Shown: positions 24,784-35,672, numbered from the stretch's first letter. The stretch: 64,000 nt of DNA from Diphasiastrum complanatum (GCA_029204225.1 MU831571.1:98795-162794); one strand, 5' to 3'. Translations and numbers: made by a program. The notes: generated by a model not told the origin, from the letters alone.

Positions 24784-26170
24784 TTGTCATCAACCCAACT
24801 GTCTGATCTAGAGACTTTATTATGCAAATATAGGGATGTATTTGCATGGAATTATACCAAGATGAAAGGAATCCCCCCTGAAATAGTAGTACATCGGATT
24901 CCTCTAGAAGACAATGCTAAGCCCGTTAGGGCTAAACCTTACAGTAGTAATCCAGTCTATCGTGAGAGGATCGACGAAGATATTAAGAAATTGCTGGATG
25001 TTGGCTTCATTTATGAAGTCCAACATACTGATTGGGTATCACCCATTGTGGTTGTACCCAAGAAAAACGACAAGCTTCGTATCTGTGTTGACCTCAAGAA
25101 CCTTAATGTGGTTACGAAGAAAGACCATTTTTCCTTGCCCCTAACAACCCAAATATTAGAGGAAATGGCGAGAGCTGAAGCTTTCAGCTTCTTGGATGGG
25201 TTCAGCGACTATTTCCTTGTTCAAATAGCCCTTGAAGATAAACATAAAACGGCTTTTGCCATAGAGAGTGGCGTTTACGGTTATAACGTTATGCGTTTTG
25301 GCTTATGTAACACCCCCTCAACATTTCAACTGGCCTTTCAAGATTTGTTACATTAGGACGTGGAGATTTATCTCGATGATCTAGGTGTACATTCTTCCGC
25401 TGCTATGCACCTAGATGCCTTGGAGAAAACCTTTATTCGCTGTTGTAGGTTCGACATCTCACTAAACCCTGATAAATGCCAAATATGGGTCACCCGTGGA
25501 GTTGTACTCGGGCATATAATATCAAAGGACGGTATTTCTATCGGCCCATCAAAAATCAAGGTTATCGTGGACATGCCCCTACCTGCAACAGTGAAGGAAG
25601 TATATGTCTTCCTCGGTCATACCAACTACTATCGCATCTTTATAATCGACTATGCCGGCAAGGCACGTCTCGTTTATTTAGTTGTGGTAGATCCTCGCTG
25701 GACCAAAGAACGAATTAAGGCCTTTGAGGAGTTGAAGATAGCACTCACAACAGCTCCCATACTCCGCTCGCCAGATTACATGAAAGAATTCCATGTGCAT
25801 ACTGACGCAAGTAAGTATGCCATTGGGGGTCTTCTTGCACAACCAGGCGAGTATGGCAAGGACTTTCCCGTACGTTTCTTAAGCAGGCAACTGGTGCCTG
25901 CTGAAGTAAACTATACACTATCGAGAGAGAAGCATTGGCAATGGTCTATGCAGTACAACAACTACGACATTATTTATTAGGCCAGACCTTTGCTTTCTAC
26001 ACAGACCATCAAGCACTCCTATATATCGTTAATAAGTCCTGTAAGACGGGACGAACAGCTTGATGGCTACTAATTTTGGAGGAATTTAATTTCCGTATAG
26101 TCGTTCGAAAAGGGTCCCAACATTTCATGGCAGATCACCTTTCCAGACTACCAAGTGCTGAAAAAGCAAC
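24784..26170 (+). pseudogene. Gypsy RT and RNase H
   Basis: RT reads KYRDVFAWNYTKMKGIPPEI, DWVSPIVVVPKKNDKLRICV, DLKNLNVVTKKDHFSLP, FGLCNTPSTFQLAF, a stop at 25354-25356, then in the same frame IYLDDLGVHS (the catalytic YxDD is intact), LNPDKCQIW and LGHIISKDGI. The RNase H start HTDASKYAIGGLLAQ lies at about 25798, and FLSRQLVPAEVNYT at about 25877. A frameshift near 25930 (SREKHWQW for the expected EKEALA) moves to another frame: FAFYTDHQALLYIVNK and HFMADHLSRLPS, ending near 26170. Confidence 0.93.
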
Positions 26171-26296
26171 TGCACCAGTCAACGATGATCTTCTTGATGC
26201 ATGCCTTTTTTAGATCGATGCCACACCCCTATGGGCTGAGGAGATCACTCAGTTCCTCACAACAGGCCAGCTAAAAGAAGGCCTGACTACAACAAA

Positions 26297-26312
26297 TTTT
26301 TTTTTTTTTTTT
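26297..26312. repeat. T16 homopolymer in pol
   Basis: Sixteen T in the RNase H to integrase linker, codons for poly-Phe; likely late slippage. Confidence 0.9.
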
Positions 26313-26339
26313 AAAAGCAGCGCCCTTTCAGTTAATTGC

Positions 26340-27516
26340 GGGACAACTTTACAAAAGGGACGTTGACGACATTATTCGACAATGTGCCTATGAACCTGAG
26401 ATACGACCGATAATATTCCAGGCTCATGAGGGCATTGGAGGTGGCCACTTTTCTGCTGAAGCCACAACAAAGATTATCCTTCGAGCAGGATTATGGTGGC
26501 CATCTTTGTTTAAAGACACGTTTGCTGTCATTAAAGCATGTGATGTCTGTCAAAGAGCAAGGAAAAATACCAAAGCAGACTTCACATCATTGACTCCCAT
26601 TATAGAAGGCGAAGCCTTCCATAAGTGGGGGATTGACTTTGTTGGACCCATCAGTCCAGCAGCAAAACATACCCAAGCTCGATACATCCTCATAGCCACA
26701 GATTACGCCACTAAGTGGGTAGAGGCCCGAGCAACGAAGGACGCCAACGCAAAAAACAGTTGCACGTTTTCTTTACGAAAATATTATTACCCATTTTGGC
26801 TGTCCCATTGAGCTTGTTAGTGATCACGACACGCATTTTTTAAATGCTGTCATTGATAATCTCCTACGCACCTTGTCGTTCACATAAAAAGTACACCGTA
26901 CTATCCTAGGTGTAATGGCCAGGCTGAATCAACTAACAAGACGATCTGTAAAATTCTAACCAAGATAGTTGAAACCAGTCGCTCTGATTGGAAAACAAAA
27001 CTTTTCTCAGCTATCTGGGCTTACCGCACCACCCCGAAGAAAGCCACTGGGTGGATAACCCCTTTCCACTTAGTATACGGTCAAGAAGCGGTAATGCCCA
27101 TAGAATTCTTAGTACCTTCGCTAAGAGTTACAGAGGCTTTTTCAACAGATCTCTATGAAAAAGCTTCAATCGAACAACAAGTCAAAACCATGCTATTTAC
27201 GTTAGTCCAGTTATGCGAGACAAGACTTATATCTTATCACGCACAACTAGTTAACAAACGACGCCAAAAAGCCTGGCATGACCGTCACCTGCGCAACAAA
27301 GATCTACATTTACGTGACCAGGTACTTCTTTATACATCGAAGACGCACCCCGACAAGTTGAATTTCAGAAGTGAAGGGCCATACGTTATTAACAAAATAT
27401 TTCCTAATGGTGCAGTCCAGTTACAAACACTTGACGGGACACTCCTAGACACTGTTGTAAACGGTGGTCATCTACGGCAGTACTACGAAGAGTTGTTCTT
27501 TGTTGACCCTATTTAG
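26340..27516 (+). pseudogene. Gypsy integrase
   Basis: Zinc-binding HEGIGGGHFSAEATTKIIL to CDVCQRARKN (about 26424-26565), core WGIDFVGPISPAAKH with the first Asp, a frameshift near 26750, VSDHDTHFLNAV with the second Asp, NGQAESTNKTICKIL with the catalytic Glu, AYRTTPKKATGWITPFHLVYG, then the C-terminal frame 27094-27516 (VNKRRQKAWHDRHLRNKDL, FRSEGPYVINKIFPNGAVQL). All three DDE residues are still readable, but frame breaks (including a stop at about 26885) make it inactive. No chromodomain follows. Confidence 0.92.
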
Positions 27517-27905
27517 GATCTTTTCCCTTGAACAAAAAAAAAAAAGGGGGTTTTTTGATATTATTTTATTCCTTTCCTTGTACATCGCGCCTATTGTTCA
27601 CCTCGTTCCTTGTTTATACTTCATATCATTACTTATGTACATTCTATGCATTTTTTTTCTTTTTTTCTTTTGTTCATACTCATGGTTCATGGATGTTCTA
27701 GATCGACAACTGATAGGCTACACCTTAGGAAATCATTCTCACACTTCGGCCACCTCATCTCTATCTCACTGGTATCTCAGGGTAACCAACATTCTTGGAG
27801 ATACATCTCTTTTATAAGAACTTCTACTATGAGCTACAGTCTTATTTTCCTTGGAGTTCTTCAATTGCATCAAAGAGATCCATTTATGCATCATGAGATT
27901 TTTCT
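27517..27905 (+). other. Gypsy 3' untranslated region
   Basis: AT-rich stretch after pol, starting with an A/G run; no gene. Confidence 0.5.
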
Positions 27906-28270
27906 CAAACCTCAACCGAAGAAGTCTCTTCAGATCTCGACCGGAGCCTTCCTTCAGATCTCGACCGAAGCGGCTCTGTCAGCTCTCGACCGGAGCCTTC
28001 CTTTCAGATCTCGACCGAAGCAATTCCCTCAGATCTTGACCGAAGCGGTTCTGTCAGATCTCGACCGAAGCCTTCCTTCAGATCTCGATCGAAGTAGTTC
28101 CTTCAGATCTCGACTGAAGCAGTCCCTTCAGATCTCGACCGGAGCCTTCCTTCAGATCTCGACCGAAGCAGTTCCTTCAGATCTCAACCGAAGCCTTCCT
28201 TCGAATCTCGACCAGAGCATTTCTGTGAGATCTCAACCGGAGCAGTCATTTCGAATCTCGACCGGAGGAC
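27906..28270 (+). repeat. Minisatellite, core TCTCGACCGGAGC, about 15 units
   Basis: About 15 units of 23-28 bp of the form cagatctcgaccgaagcNNttcct. The same core recurs at 28801-29085 (plus), 33180-33740 (minus) and 56845-57015 (plus), each time next to gypsy sequence. The open frames across it are repeat artefacts. Confidence 0.92.
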
Positions 28271-28800
28271 ATACATTCAAATTTTATGAACCAGCACACG
28301 ACGATCTGTGGCAATCTTCCTGCTCTTGACACCGATCCTGGTGCTTGACTATTCAATCCGTCTGTCATGATCTTCACACCATCTCACCATTGTTATCACT
28401 CCCTTATGAGCGCCATCACCGAAACCCTCAACACAAACGTCGCCGACAGAATACCTTATATCTCAAGTTTTGCATGCTGAGGGGTAGTGTCACACAAGAA
28501 CTTATCACGCTCTTGTCACACTATTGAACATTCTACAATCACAATCACAAACCATACACCTTCAACCTACTTCATCCCTAAAAGATACACATCCATAACA
28601 TTCAAACCATTGTCAAACACTTCCACTTCCTCCTATTCCACTCGCCATCTCCTTAACTTGACCTCACTCTGTTCACCCACCTTTACTTCATCACCCACAA
28701 CGCTCTACCCAACACAACCATCTTCCACATAACTCCCTTTCCAAACCTGTTCACACATCCCTTCCCCCACACTTTCCGAACCATTCTGCACCGCCACTTC
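28271..28800 (+). repeat. Possible gypsy polypurine tract and LTR remnant
   Basis: GAGGGGTAG at 28479-28487 followed by TGTCACACAAGAACTT at 28488 looks like a purine tract plus LTR start. If so, the LTR is short or truncated, because minisatellite-bearing leader of the next element starts at about 28801. C/A-rich, no coding frame. Confidence 0.4.
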
Positions 28801-29085
28801 CCATCTCAACCGGAGCCCCCTCCTTTCAGATCTCAATCAACGCCACTCCATTAGATCTCAACTGGAGCCCACCCTTCTCAACTCGACCGAAGTCCTCCTT
28901 TTAGATCTCAACCGGATCCCCCTCCTTTCAGATCTCAACCGATGCCACTCCATCAGATCTCAATTGGAGCCCAACCTTTCCCATCTCAACCGAAGTCACT
29001 CCATCAGATTTCAACCACAGCCCAACCCTTCACATCTCAACCGACGCCCTTTCCACTATCTCAGCTCTCAATTGAAGCCGTTTTT
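28801..29085 (+). repeat. Minisatellite in gypsy leader, about 11 units
   Basis: Units such as cagatctcaaccgatgccactccat, a diverged version of the 27906 array. It runs to within 30 bp of the ATG at 29115. Confidence 0.88.
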
Positions 29086-29114
29086 CCAGAACCCTCCTTT
29101 TTCCATTCTCCAAC

Positions 29115-30136
29115 CATGTCGTCCAACCCCAGTTCCAATTCAGATGATCCCGAAGCAAGCAAGCTCGACATCCAGCTGTGCAAGTTTGACCTTATAGAGA
29201 TGCAGACCTGGTACCAGCAGGCGGAGTCCTTCTTTTCAGATCCCTGTCTTGACAGGTTATCAAAGCCTCTATCTGGTACACATGGCATATGCCAATTATC
29301 ATACAATGGCAAGATCATGTCAGTTCATAGTTCCCCCTATCAAGAATTATGTCTATAATGTATCCCTTGCGGTAGCTGACTTGCAACCTTATGGTTTCCC
29401 ACGAGGGCCAAACACTGTCACAAGGACACTCCAGAAGATAGAGCAAACGACATATTTCAAATATATTCATCCCTCTGTCACCAAGTGGAAGAACAAGGAT
29501 GGGTACAGGCTGGAAGCAATCAACGACAAACAACTTTAAGTAGCATGTGCATATCTCACCAGATGCACACAGAAGCCTCGAATGAAAGTGCTGAGGGTAC
29601 CCATGTGCCTGTTTCACATGATGGCAAATTCACGACTGCATGCCTAGAACCTCTATGATTGGGCACAGTTTGCTTCAAATTGTCTTCATGAGTGCATTAA
29701 GCACAAGCATCCTATCACGATATTAGGATATCTGATGACAGATATCAATCTACATCAAGTACAAAATGGGTCAAAGCTCCAACAACAACTGCAGCTTGTG
29801 GACAAGGCATGGGATATTCCCATTGAACACAAGAAGCCCAAGCATGCAAGGACAACTTCACCATCACGGTCCCAGGCCAAACGAGTCAATACTAGTATCC
29901 TCCCTCTGGTACACAAGCCAAGAAGCCCACCCCAGAATCCACAACCAGCTGCAACCTCCGGAGCTCAACATGCAGATACCTCAAGGGCTCAGTTGCCAAG
30001 TACACGGCAACAACGAAGACTAAGAGAAGCTTCAAGCTGGGAGCACATCACCGATGGGATCAGTTTCACATGGTCCCACGTCAGATGGTGGCAGCTTGTC
30101 CACAACATCACAACAACACTCGTCACCCTCACATGA
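29115..30136 (+). pseudogene. Unrecognised ORF of a gypsy-like element, upstream of gag
   Basis: Starts MSSNPSSNSDDPEASKLD, then LIEMQTWYQQAESFF. A small deletion/frameshift near 29235 is followed by VLTGYQSLYLVHMAYANYH, FIVPPIKNYVYNVSLAVADL, PYGFPRGPNTVTRTLQKIEQ and VTKWKNKDGYRLEAI. After stops at 29537 and about 29645 the same frame continues through LYDWAQFASNCLHECIKHK to about 30136, with a basic, Pro/Ser-rich tail. A second copy of the first ~110 codons lies at 57034-57325, itself with a shift near its start, which shows this is a real, repeated coding unit. I know no family for it. By position it resembles the extra ORF that some Tat/Ogre-type plant gypsy elements carry ahead of gag; that is inference. 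Confidence 0.6.
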
Positions 30137-30144
30137 CAGTAGAA

Positions 30145-31290
30145 AGCAGATCCGTGATGGCGAGGCTGAAAACCACCTTGGAAGAGGTCCAACAGCAACT
30201 GAAGCACTAGATGGTCCAAATTGACCAAGTACAAGACGGATCATCGAGTGCAATGATAGTCAATGCTCCTCCAGTCAAGCCCGAGGACATTCAAATCCAG
30301 GCCCCACAGGCCTCAGCCATCCGGATGGAGAAATACATAAGGCTGATCCAAGAGCGAGAGGCCGATAAACAAAATTTTGAAAACATTGTGGCGAAACAAG
30401 AGAAGATCATCCTGGAGTCCCAGAAGCAGCGTGAAGAAACAACGAAGGCCCTACAACAAGTTTTGGACAATGTGAAGTAATTATGGGACACGACGTGCAA
30501 GGCCCAAGCAGGTGCTCACGTAACGAAGCCACGGGACGATGATGGGAATGATGGAGCAGGGAATCAGGACGGGCAAACCCACCGATCAGACGGTAGCTCA
30601 GGATCGGGTGGCCAGAGAGCCGATGCTGCTTCCATGAGCTTTCCCCAACCCCCTCCCACCTTTAACCCTTCCTCCTACTCCGCATTTAATTTCTCTGAAA
30701 CATTTATTCCAACTTACCCAATTCTTCCATCTCCTCTTTCTTCATCACCTCCTAGTCAAATAATGGGCCCATCAAAAGGTCCAACTGACACCCACAAAGC
30801 CCGACGGGATGAGTTCCTCCAACAACTCCACTCCCCCGGTGCTACGTATAGCTTATTATTTCTGTCTCCTCCTAAACTGTTCACACCCGCACCTCTCTCC
30901 CCAGATCACTCCATCCCCGACCTTCCGGAAACCAACAAAGACATTGGAGCCGATGATGACTTCTTGGCTGACCAACCGGAGACAAGAAGATTCTCGCCCA
31001 GGCCAGACATTGGTGCAGATGAGCCGTCGACAAGCGAGCGAGCAAAAGAGAAAGACACGGGCACCAAGGCCCTTGATGACTATCTGGCAAGGCCGCCCCA
31101 ACTGCGTAGGACAACTTCTCCTACCTGGCCTAGAAGTAAACTGGATGATATGAGGGAATCAGAGCGATTTGAAAGAAAATACCCTCCCAATATGAGGGGC
31201 AGCAAAGAAGACATCGATCAAAGCCAATACTCTAACAGGGCCGAGGTCATTCCCGCATTACAACCGCATTCACACAGATTCTCGACATAG
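30145..31290 (+). pseudogene. Second unrecognised ORF upstream of gag: coiled coil plus Pro/acidic tail
   Basis: One reading frame with a stop at 30478-30480. The first part, after MVQIDQVQDGSS, is a charged helix likely to form a coiled coil (MEKYIRLIQEREADKQ, then KQEKIILESQKQREETTKAL). After the stop come a Gly/Ser/Asp-rich stretch, Pro-rich MSFPQPPPTFNPSS, and an acidic/basic repeat-like part with two similar blocks (NKDIGADDDFLADQPETRR and PDIGADEPSTSERAKEK). It ends SHRFST. No enzyme motif is seen. It lies between the first unknown ORF and gag, so it could be the N-terminal part of gag or a separate protein. Confidence 0.5.
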
Positions 31291-31739
31291 AACAAATTGC
31301 CACCTGAGAGAAAAGTCATACCACTTGTGTGCATTTCTTGAAAAACTTTGAACTTTTGTCTTGATCAAGTTTTGCCCACTCGCCCAGCTGTCTAGCATCT
31401 CTCAAACATATTCGACCAACCGGCCATCCCAGCTGTGTGGCATCTTAACTCTGTTCGCTCTGCAATTTAGCATCAATCCTTGCCAATGCAATGACGATGG
31501 CTACGCATACCCCTAATCTGATGGTTCTCACCACCCATCCTTGTACATAGTCATCCCAGCGAAGCAATGCAATACTACTTATTCTAGCTGGGAGAGGCCT
31601 TACACACCTCCAGTAGGAAACACCTTGGACGTGCACTAGCAGGAAGCCATAGAGTAAGCAAGAAAACAATTGCACCCTCGCCCCATCCACCATTCTAAAG
31701 AGTAGTGACACCCGCTTAGATCAAGATGCAAGGCCCTTG
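31291..31739 (+). other. Gypsy internal non-coding or decayed coding stretch
   Basis: No clean frame. It lies between the coiled-coil ORF and the recognisable gag core. Confidence 0.4.
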
Positions 31740-32670
31740 GAATCCACCGCGGGTACAAAAGAGAATACCCTGGATAGATACGCCAAACTACGATGAGGAA
31801 TCAAACCCAGTAAGATTCCTCTAAAATTTTGACAACACTTGTAAGTTTAATGGTGACAGCTCTCAAACCAAAAAGGTAAGGCTGTTCCCTATTATTCTTC
31901 AAGGCGACACCAAGGAATGATTTTTAAACCTTGAAGGCCCGAACAACATGTCTTGGGAGACCATCACTGCAGCACTCATCAAAAGGTTTCCAAGATCACC
32001 CAAAGCCCTTTTATCCAATTGACTCAGATCAAGATGTGAAGCAAAGAATCAGTACGCACCTACATCGAGCACTTCAAGCGTCTTAAAGTAGACTGTGTCG
32101 ATGATAAAATCACTGAGAAAATGGCCATTAAATTATTCCTAGTCAGGTTACCCAAGGCCATCAGGAGAGAATTGAAACCCATAGACTCTTACATGACGCT
32201 AAAGGACGTGATGGATGATGCCATCCGAGAAGAAGATGAAGGGTTTGACGAGGATTACGATTATCGTGAGAAAAAGGGTAAGGGGCTGGCTAAACACAAG
32301 ACTTCACGTATTGAAGAATCCGCCTAAACTATCACGATTGATATCCTTTAGCATCTAGAAGGTTGGTAACGAGCACATCAAGCACAAATGGAGAAGTTGA
32401 CCTCAGAGTTCCAAAATGCTAAAGGATGTGGCCGAAAAGACCTTCGCTATCCATGGAAATATATGGTGCCCTGTGTGTGCTCAACGCCATACTGCCAACA
32501 CATGCCCACATGCAAGAATGTACTATCAGCAGGCAGCACGACCGCTGTACTATCCGTACAGACCACCTGGACCTACGAATTACGTACCGAACTACACTGC
32601 CAATGCATCTGTGCAGAGGCCAGGACAATACCAACCAAGGCCAATAAGCCCAATTTTTCAATCACCTTGA
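31740..32670 (+). pseudogene. Gypsy gag core and zinc knuckle, broken
   Basis: From about 31740 the reading is WIDTPNYDEESNPVRF, FDNTCKFNGDSSQTKKVRLF, MSWETITAALIKRFP, then YIEHFKRLKVDC and MAIKLFLVRLPKAIRRELKP with an acidic stretch (EEDEGFDEDYDY). A zinc knuckle of the same odd type as in the neighbouring element (CPVCAQRHTANTCPHARMYY) lies at about 32470. Several stops and frame changes occur. It ends at about 32655-32670, where the sequence flips to a minus-strand gypsy element. Protease and pol are absent. Confidence 0.75.
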
Positions 32671-32971
32671 TCCTTTCATCATACTTAGGTAAGTCTAGCT
32701 TTGGGGTCCTTTTTTCAGTACATGGAACATTATTTGCGAAAGCTCCGTTTAAGTGAGCTCTTGCATGGGATGATTCGGCAGCATGGAATTGTGGTCGTTC
32801 GTATGGAGCTTCATAACGCGTAGGTTCCCATCTGTCGAATGGGTTTGTGGATGGCTCTTGGACTTGGGATTTCATCCTGGAATACCTGTTAAATCGAGCC
32901 TGTTCGGTAGATGGGGAGACCATCTCTGGTGCATAGTCCTCTGTAGTATTCATATCGTTAGGGCGATCCAT
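32655..32971 (-). pseudogene. N-terminal gag fragment of a minus-strand gypsy element
   Basis: Minus-strand frame from MDRPNDMNTTEDYAPEM through PKLDLPKYDERIKVIEKLG, a wording like the start of a retrotransposon gag core. Cut at about 32655 by the head-on junction with the plus-strand gag. Its LTR and leader lie at higher coordinates, so the order (LTR, leader with minisatellite, gag) matches the plus-strand element. Confidence 0.55.
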
Positions 32972-33179
32972 GACAGCGCGTAGAGTGTCGTAGGATGGTG
33001 GAAATAAACTCGTGCACTCTGGTTATGGTGGATATGGTTGTCGGAATGCGGGTGTTGTGGTCTGTTACGAGTTTATTTTGGTTTGGGATGGTTGATGGGG
33101 GTCGTTGAAGGCTGGAAATCGTAATATTGTGGTCTACTGCGGTTTGTGACGGTCAAAGACGGATGTGCATCGGTCGAAA

Positions 33180-33740
33180 CTTGAGTGAGGCTCCGGCTCC
33201 GGTTGAGATTGAAAGTAGGCGTCGGTTGAGAGGTGACTGTGTCCTCCGGTTGAGATTCAAGAGCAGTGTTCCGATTGATATTTGAGCAGAGTGCTCCGGT
33301 TGAGATTTGAGAAGAGTGCTCCGGTCGAGATCTGAATAGAGTGCTCCGGTCGAGATCTCAGGAGAGTGCTTTGGTTGAGATCTGAACGAAATGCTTCGAT
33401 CGAGAGCTGACAGAAGCAGTTCGGTTGAGATCTGAACAGAGTGCTTCGGTGGAGATTGGTCTGAACACTCCGGTTGAGATGTGAGCGAAATGCTCCGGTT
33501 GAGATGTGATGGCAGTGCTTCAGTCGAGTTTTTTACTGAGCAATCCGGTTGAGAGTCGAACGAAATGCTCCAGTTGAGAATTGATGGCAGTGCTCCGGTT
33601 GAGTTTTTTTACTGAGCACTTCAGTTGAGAATCGAACGAAATGCCCCGGTTGAGAATTGATGGCAGTGCTCCGGTCGAGTTTTTTTACTGAGCACTCCGG
33701 TTGAGAATCGAGTGAAATGCTCCAGTTGAGAACGAGTAGG
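33180..33740 (-). repeat. Minisatellite in minus-strand gypsy leader
   Basis: Reverse complement of the same core (GGTTGAGA or GGTCGAGA with gagtgctcc), roughly 18-20 units. It lies between the LTR and gag start of the minus-strand element, the same place as at 28801-29085. Confidence 0.9.
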
Positions 33741-34500
33741 ACTTCGGTCCATAGCGAAGTGATGAGCTCGGCAATGAATGTGTAGGAGCTCTCAGACGAT
33801 GGTGTCGCAACACTAGAGATTGAAATATGGCTTGGTTGAGCGTGTGTATAGCTGTGCAACGACGTTTACAGAGCAGAAGCAATATTCAAGGATGCAGTAT
33901 CCTCTTTATTAGCTCAAGAGAACTTGAAAATACAATCAAAAGCTCCCTCACAAGAGAGGGGGGCCCTTAAATAAGCAAGAAGGCTGCCCATGTGGAGCCC
34001 ATGTGGCAATTCCACTAGATTAAAAATTACATGTGGAATTTGCCCTTCCACTAGAGGTCACCATCAAAAGGTGGCTCACTCTTACTATTTTAAGGGGGGT
34101 CTACATTTATTACAACTATTCAAGAAAATGTTACTAGCTCCTACATGGTCATTCCTTCTTTGGGATACACCATGTAGGCTCACATAGTTAATCACTATCT
34201 TCCTAGCTAGTATTTCCTCGGCTCTCATGCTCGGCTCTCAGCTTCTTCTGCTCTCTTCCTTCTGAGACCTCCTCGGTCATGGGTGAGAGATAACCTATGT
34301 CTTCAGCTTGGCTCGGCACTAGAGAAACGGCTAACAAAAGTAGAATCACTGTGTTACTATACTGAGGTCCTATCAGTAGATAAGGATCAGTTGGCCTCGC
34401 CACGAGGTGAGTCGACGGGACACACGTCCCGTCAACGGCAACCTGGGCCATGCATGGGTTGCCTGAGTGAACAACTATATGTACAGTGTATTTTCATTTT
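33741..34500 (-). repeat. Gypsy LTR, minus strand (probable)
   Basis: On the minus strand there is a TATA-like CTTATTTAAGG (33965-33976) and, about 60 bp further, an AATAAA signal in GAGCTAATAAAGAGG (33901-33915). This is the U3-R-U5 order expected of an LTR, and the leader minisatellite and gag start follow. The LTR ends were not located. Confidence 0.6.
33965..33976 (-). promoter_or_regulatory. TATA-like box of minus-strand gypsy LTR
   Basis: Minus-strand GCTTATTTAAGG, upstream of an AATAAA signal at 33903-33908. Confidence 0.45.
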
Positions 34501-34559
34501 GAGAAATATAGTTGCTATGTGAGCTTGGTGTGGAGAGTGTTTTATGTCTGTGTTATTGT

Positions 34560-35672
34560 TTTTGTGTAGCATGATCTATGTTCCTGTTCGAAGCAAATTC
34601 TAAGTAAAAGGACAATTGCACATGGTTTTGTCGGAATCCGAAATATGAGCAATGTCAGATTCCAATGTCTTAACTAACTAGGAACTGTGAAACTTTGTGC
34701 AATATCGGATTTTCAAAAAGTAATACAAGAAGATATTGCAATTCATAATGTGAATTTAGTAATGTAAGTATAGAAAGTACCTCATGCTTGTTACTTGATC
34801 CAAATGTTGAATGCAATCCAAAAATATCGTCTCAAAAGCAATCCAAGACTAGCACATGTCCAAGAACACGACTCCAAGAATAAACCGATAAAAATGCGCA
34901 CGTTGTTTTTTACACTTTCTTTTTTAAACCTAATTAGGGACGTCGGATTCCGACATAAAAACTCGTCGAGCATACGTCGTATATCTGTCAGACGGACATC
35001 ATTAGACACGGTTCTGTTAACAGATGTCAAACTCCGACGTCCTTTTTGGATGTTGGATTTCGACATCCATTTACACGTCGGATGGACATTTTTAGAGCAC
35101 GTTCTGTAAGAACAGACGTCGGATTCCGACATCCGTTTACACGTCGGATGGACATCGGATACACATCAGACATCTATCGGGATGTTTTTAGAGCACATTC
35201 TGTAAGAACAGACGTCGAATTCTGATGTCCTTTATGGACGTCGGATTTCGACATCCATTTACACATCGAATCGGATGGACGCGGATACACATCGGATATC
35301 CGTCGACATTTTTAGAGCATGTTTTGTAAGAATAAACGTCAAATTCTGATGTCCTTTATGGATGTCGGATTCTGACATACATGTCAGATATGCCACGTAA
35401 AAATTGGACTGATGTCCACATGGGATGTCAGATTCTGACGTCCACATCGGAGGTCGAAATTTGACGTCCATGTCACTATGGCGTGAGATTTCCAGACTCA
35501 GTCCTCGGGATGCCGGCAACCAATGACTGTCGGATTGCGACATCTTTTATAGACATTGTATGTCGACGACCTTATTGCGACGTGTTCTGCGATGCCCGCG
35601 ACACAAAAAAAAAAATTAAACTCGTGATTCACGTCACAAATCATATCGCAAATCGCGATGGGTGTTGTAGTG
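34560..35672 (+). mobile_element. Second CACTA 3' end, same family as 8729-9709
   Basis: Ends GGGTGTTGTAGTG at 35660-35672, the same terminus as at 9709. It shares the internal blocks (gatccaaatgttgaatgca, ccgataaaaatgc, taaacctaatt) and the GACGTCGGATTCCGAC arrays. Its 5' part is cut near 34560. The base after the end resumes copia integrase codons, so the transposon jumped into a copia element. Confidence 0.72.
34930..35480. repeat. CACTA subterminal array with ~100-120 bp higher-order units
   Basis: Units containing tttttagagca, ttctgtaagaaca and gacgtcggattccgac begin near 35089, 35186 and 35309 and are each about 97-123 bp long, nested on the 20-bp palindromic repeat. Confidence 0.75.

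Larger units (their letters stand above)
21560..28330 (+). mobile_element. Ty3/gypsy element, near-complete coding region, inactive
   Basis: Gag, protease, RT, RNase H and integrase follow in gypsy order on the plus strand, each broken by stops or shifts. The 5' LTR is not seen. After pol comes a run AAAAAAAAAAAAGGGGG (about 27532-27548), then a minisatellite (27906-28270), and a possible purine tract and LTR start near 28480. Integrase wording such as TPFHLVYGQEAVMPIEF resembles non-chromovirus plant gypsy lineages; no chromodomain is seen. Lineage is uncertain. Confidence 0.85.

Noticed and set aside
27906-28270. Regular ~25-bp repeats that could suggest a CRISPR array
   Set aside because: Units are contiguous and diverged with no unique spacers, and the setting is a plant retrotransposon. 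It is a minisatellite.
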